From Nereocystis luetkeana (lineage: Eukaryota; Sar; Phaeophyceae; Laminariales; Laminariaceae): a DNA stretch of 64,000 bases. This document shows, one piece after another, positions 62,020 to 64,000 of the stretch (the first letter of the stretch is position 1; every line of letters begins with the position of its first letter). Both the position numbers and the translations under genes were made by a program. The stretch lies in assembly GCA_031213475.1 (NCBI GenBank), contig JARUPZ010000034.1, forward strand, positions 1,942,501 to 2,006,500, written 5' to 3'. A model generated the notes under the pieces. The model was given only the letters and a program-made list of their open reading frames with translations. It was not told the origin of the DNA and searched no databases.

Positions 62020-63420
62020 ACCAAAAGCGATCGATTATCGGGAACGACCGATAATCGGGATCGATCGATGGCCGGAATCGGCCTATGTCGGGAACATTGG
62101 ATGATCGGAAACGATCGGTGTTTGGAAATATCGGTGATCGGTAGCTATCGACGAAGGAAATTTGCCGATGGTCGGAACCGTCCGATCTTCGGAAAACATC
62201 GGTTGTCACAATCCGCTCATGATCAGAACCGACCGAGACGTTGGGAAACGATCGATGATCGGAATCAAATCAGGATCGACCGATATCCGGAATCGACCGA
62301 TGATCGTAAGCGACCGATAGCCGAGAACAACGGATGATCGGAACGATCGGCAATTGGAACGATCGATGGTCGATAGCGACCGACGATCGCAACCTGCCGT
62401 GATCGGAGCCCACCGATACTTGGAAACGGAAACAATCGATGACCAGAACCCGTTTATGATTGGAACCGACCGATGTTCGGAAACGATCGATGATTATAAT
62501 CCGCACATGACCCGAACTGGACATTAGTCGGAATCGACCGATGATCGAAATCGAGAGATGATCGGAAGCGGTCGATGCCGGAACCAGTGTGGTCGGAAAC
62601 GGTCGGTATTTGGAACCATCGGTAATCGACAGCGACCGACGGCAGGGATCTGCCGATGATCGGAACCCAAAGATACTCGGAAACAATTGATGATCATAAT
62701 CCGCCTGTTATTACAATCGACCAATAATTGGGAACGTTCGATGATCATAATCAGTTGATGATCGGAATCGACCCAAACTGGAATCGACTGATGATCGTAA
62801 TGGAAGGATGACCGGAATTGACCGATTATCGGGAACATTGGATGATCGGAAATGATCAGTTAGAACGGTCGACAGTCAGTAGCGGCCGACGGTCGGAATC
62901 TGCAAATAATCGGAACCCCCCGATATTCGGAAACGATCGATGGTCAGAATCCGGCTATGATCAGAACCGACCGATAATCGGAAACGATCGATGATCATTA
63001 ACTGCCGATGATTGGAACCGACCAATAATCGGAATCGACCAATAATCGGGACCGACGGATGATCGTATTCGAGCGATGACGGGAATCGACCGATAATCGG
63101 CAACAATGGGTGATCGGAAACATTTGGTAACTGGAAAAATCGATGATCGGAACAATCGATGATCAAATTCCGCATGTATACCGAACCGATCGATATCTGG
63201 GAACGATCCATGATATGAATCCGACGATGATCGGAACCAACCGATGACTGGAGTTCACCGATGACCGTAGTCGGCCGAGGGTCTGGGACAACGGATGGAA
63301 TCGGCATGATTGATGATTGGTAACGACATACTGTCGAAACCCACCAATGATTTGAACTGACCAATATTCGGAAATGGAAACGATCAAGGATCGTGTTCCA
63401 CCAGTGATCGCAAACCACCC
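62020..63420. repeat. GATCGGAAACGATCGATGAT minisatellite, ~1.4 kb
   Basis: Roughly 80 degenerate units of 16-18 bp on the pattern ATCGGAAnCGACCGATG. Open frames on both strands (Ser/Asp/His/Arg-rich) are by-products of the period. Starts after a (TA)n run at 61793-61813. Confidence 0.92.
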
Positions 63421-64000
63421 ATGACGCCAACGAAATGCCTCTGCTGCGTGAGAACAACTGAGCAGAGCGTACGGTCCTCGGCGTTTCGCTCTTCCCGCCC
63501 GTGCCCTGAACAGGTACTTTCTCCCGGTGGAAGAGCAAGAGCCCCAGCCGTGACAGCGATAAAGCCAGGGGAGATTGGAAGCGAAGAAGGGCAGGAACGA
63601 GAGATCGCAGAGGAGATGCTGGGTTCCTGGTTGTCGGTGGGGGCTCGAACGTGTCGATCAATGCCCTCTTCGAGCGCGGCCGTGCGTGTCCGTTGTATTA
63701 GATTGACGTCACAGGGAACTCTTTGTTGGTTTAACGCTAGCGTGGTGTGGTTAGCGGTTGCCAGGGCGCACGCTTGGGCAGTTGGAGGAGCTGCTCAACC
63801 ATCACGTGATGAACCCGCAGCAAGCAGGATGCCTTTTTCCAATGTTACTGTGCAGAGAGAGTTTTTCAAAGCGCTCAGACACAGATGATAGTTTCGAAGC
63901 GTACCGATGCAGGTACACTTGCCACCGTATAGCGGTGGCTCTTGGGGAGACGCACCCAGTTCACGATTCTTAAAGGGGTCTGTTGTCACGGGATGCCGTT
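63421..64000 (+). other. Right edge: weak coding signal only
   Basis: One + frame (63421-63888) reads AIKPGEIGSEEGQEREIAEE MLGSWLSVGA; another (63758-63973) reads QLEELLNHHVMNPQQAGCLF. Possible AG acceptors precede each, but no family or partner exon is seen. Confidence 0.2.

Noticed and set aside
62876-63661. 261-codon minus-strand open frame
   Set aside because: Mostly the GATCGG minisatellite; several overlapping frames on both strands are equally open.

Overview
The window is nuclear DNA from an intron-rich, repeat-rich eukaryote. The best fit is a photosynthetic stramenopile, perhaps a brown alga or relative. Evidence: a P4-type ATPase split into 23 short exons by GT-AG introns averaging about 1.1 kb; a candidate plastid preprotein exon with a signal peptide ending in an S-G-A-F motif like the heterokont ASAFAP cleavage site; TTAGGG-type telomere-like tracts; and dense MITEs and minisatellites. 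The taxonomic call is an inference. No bacterial operons, CRISPR arrays or convincing tRNA or rRNA genes were seen. | Layout. Positions 1-28106 (+) hold one gene, a phospholipid-translocating P4-ATPase (flippase). Its 5' part, with the actuator domain and TM1-TM4, lies before the window. The 23 exons join in phase to an open frame of 1,460 residues plus stop (4,383 nt). They carry, in order, [57 protein letters not shown], six C-terminal membrane segments and a long low-complexity tail. An unusual insert of about 200 residues lies before the GDGAND segment. | 28.1-50.7 kb is mostly non-coding: minisatellites, palindromic elements, a telomere-like-repeat element, GATC-rich dispersed repeats, and a few weak exon candidates on both strands. 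| 50.7-61.1 kb (+) holds a candidate second gene. One exon looks like a plastid signal and transit peptide, one like a thylakoid-lumen targeting domain ending A-E-A, and three encode a helical mature domain. The phases are compatible, but the long introns make the assembly tentative. 62.0-63.4 kb is a degenerate GATCGG minisatellite, and the right edge has weak coding signal. | The most striking observation is in the ATPase gene. In at least five introns, short copies of the flanking exon edge together with its splice site are repeated inside the intron. Eight copies of the exon 8 acceptor edge lie in intron 7, one partly codon-conserved copy of the exon 9 start in intron 8, two copies of the exon 10 end in intron 10, eight copies of the exon 12 end in intron 12, and one copy of the exon 17 end in intron 17. 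Introns here seem to have grown by repeated tandem duplication across exon-intron boundaries, leaving arrays of decoy splice sites. Superimposed are about 22 copies of a roughly 107-bp palindromic MITE with TA target duplications, about 11 copies of a second palindromic element, and a poly-G-headed dispersed repeat.
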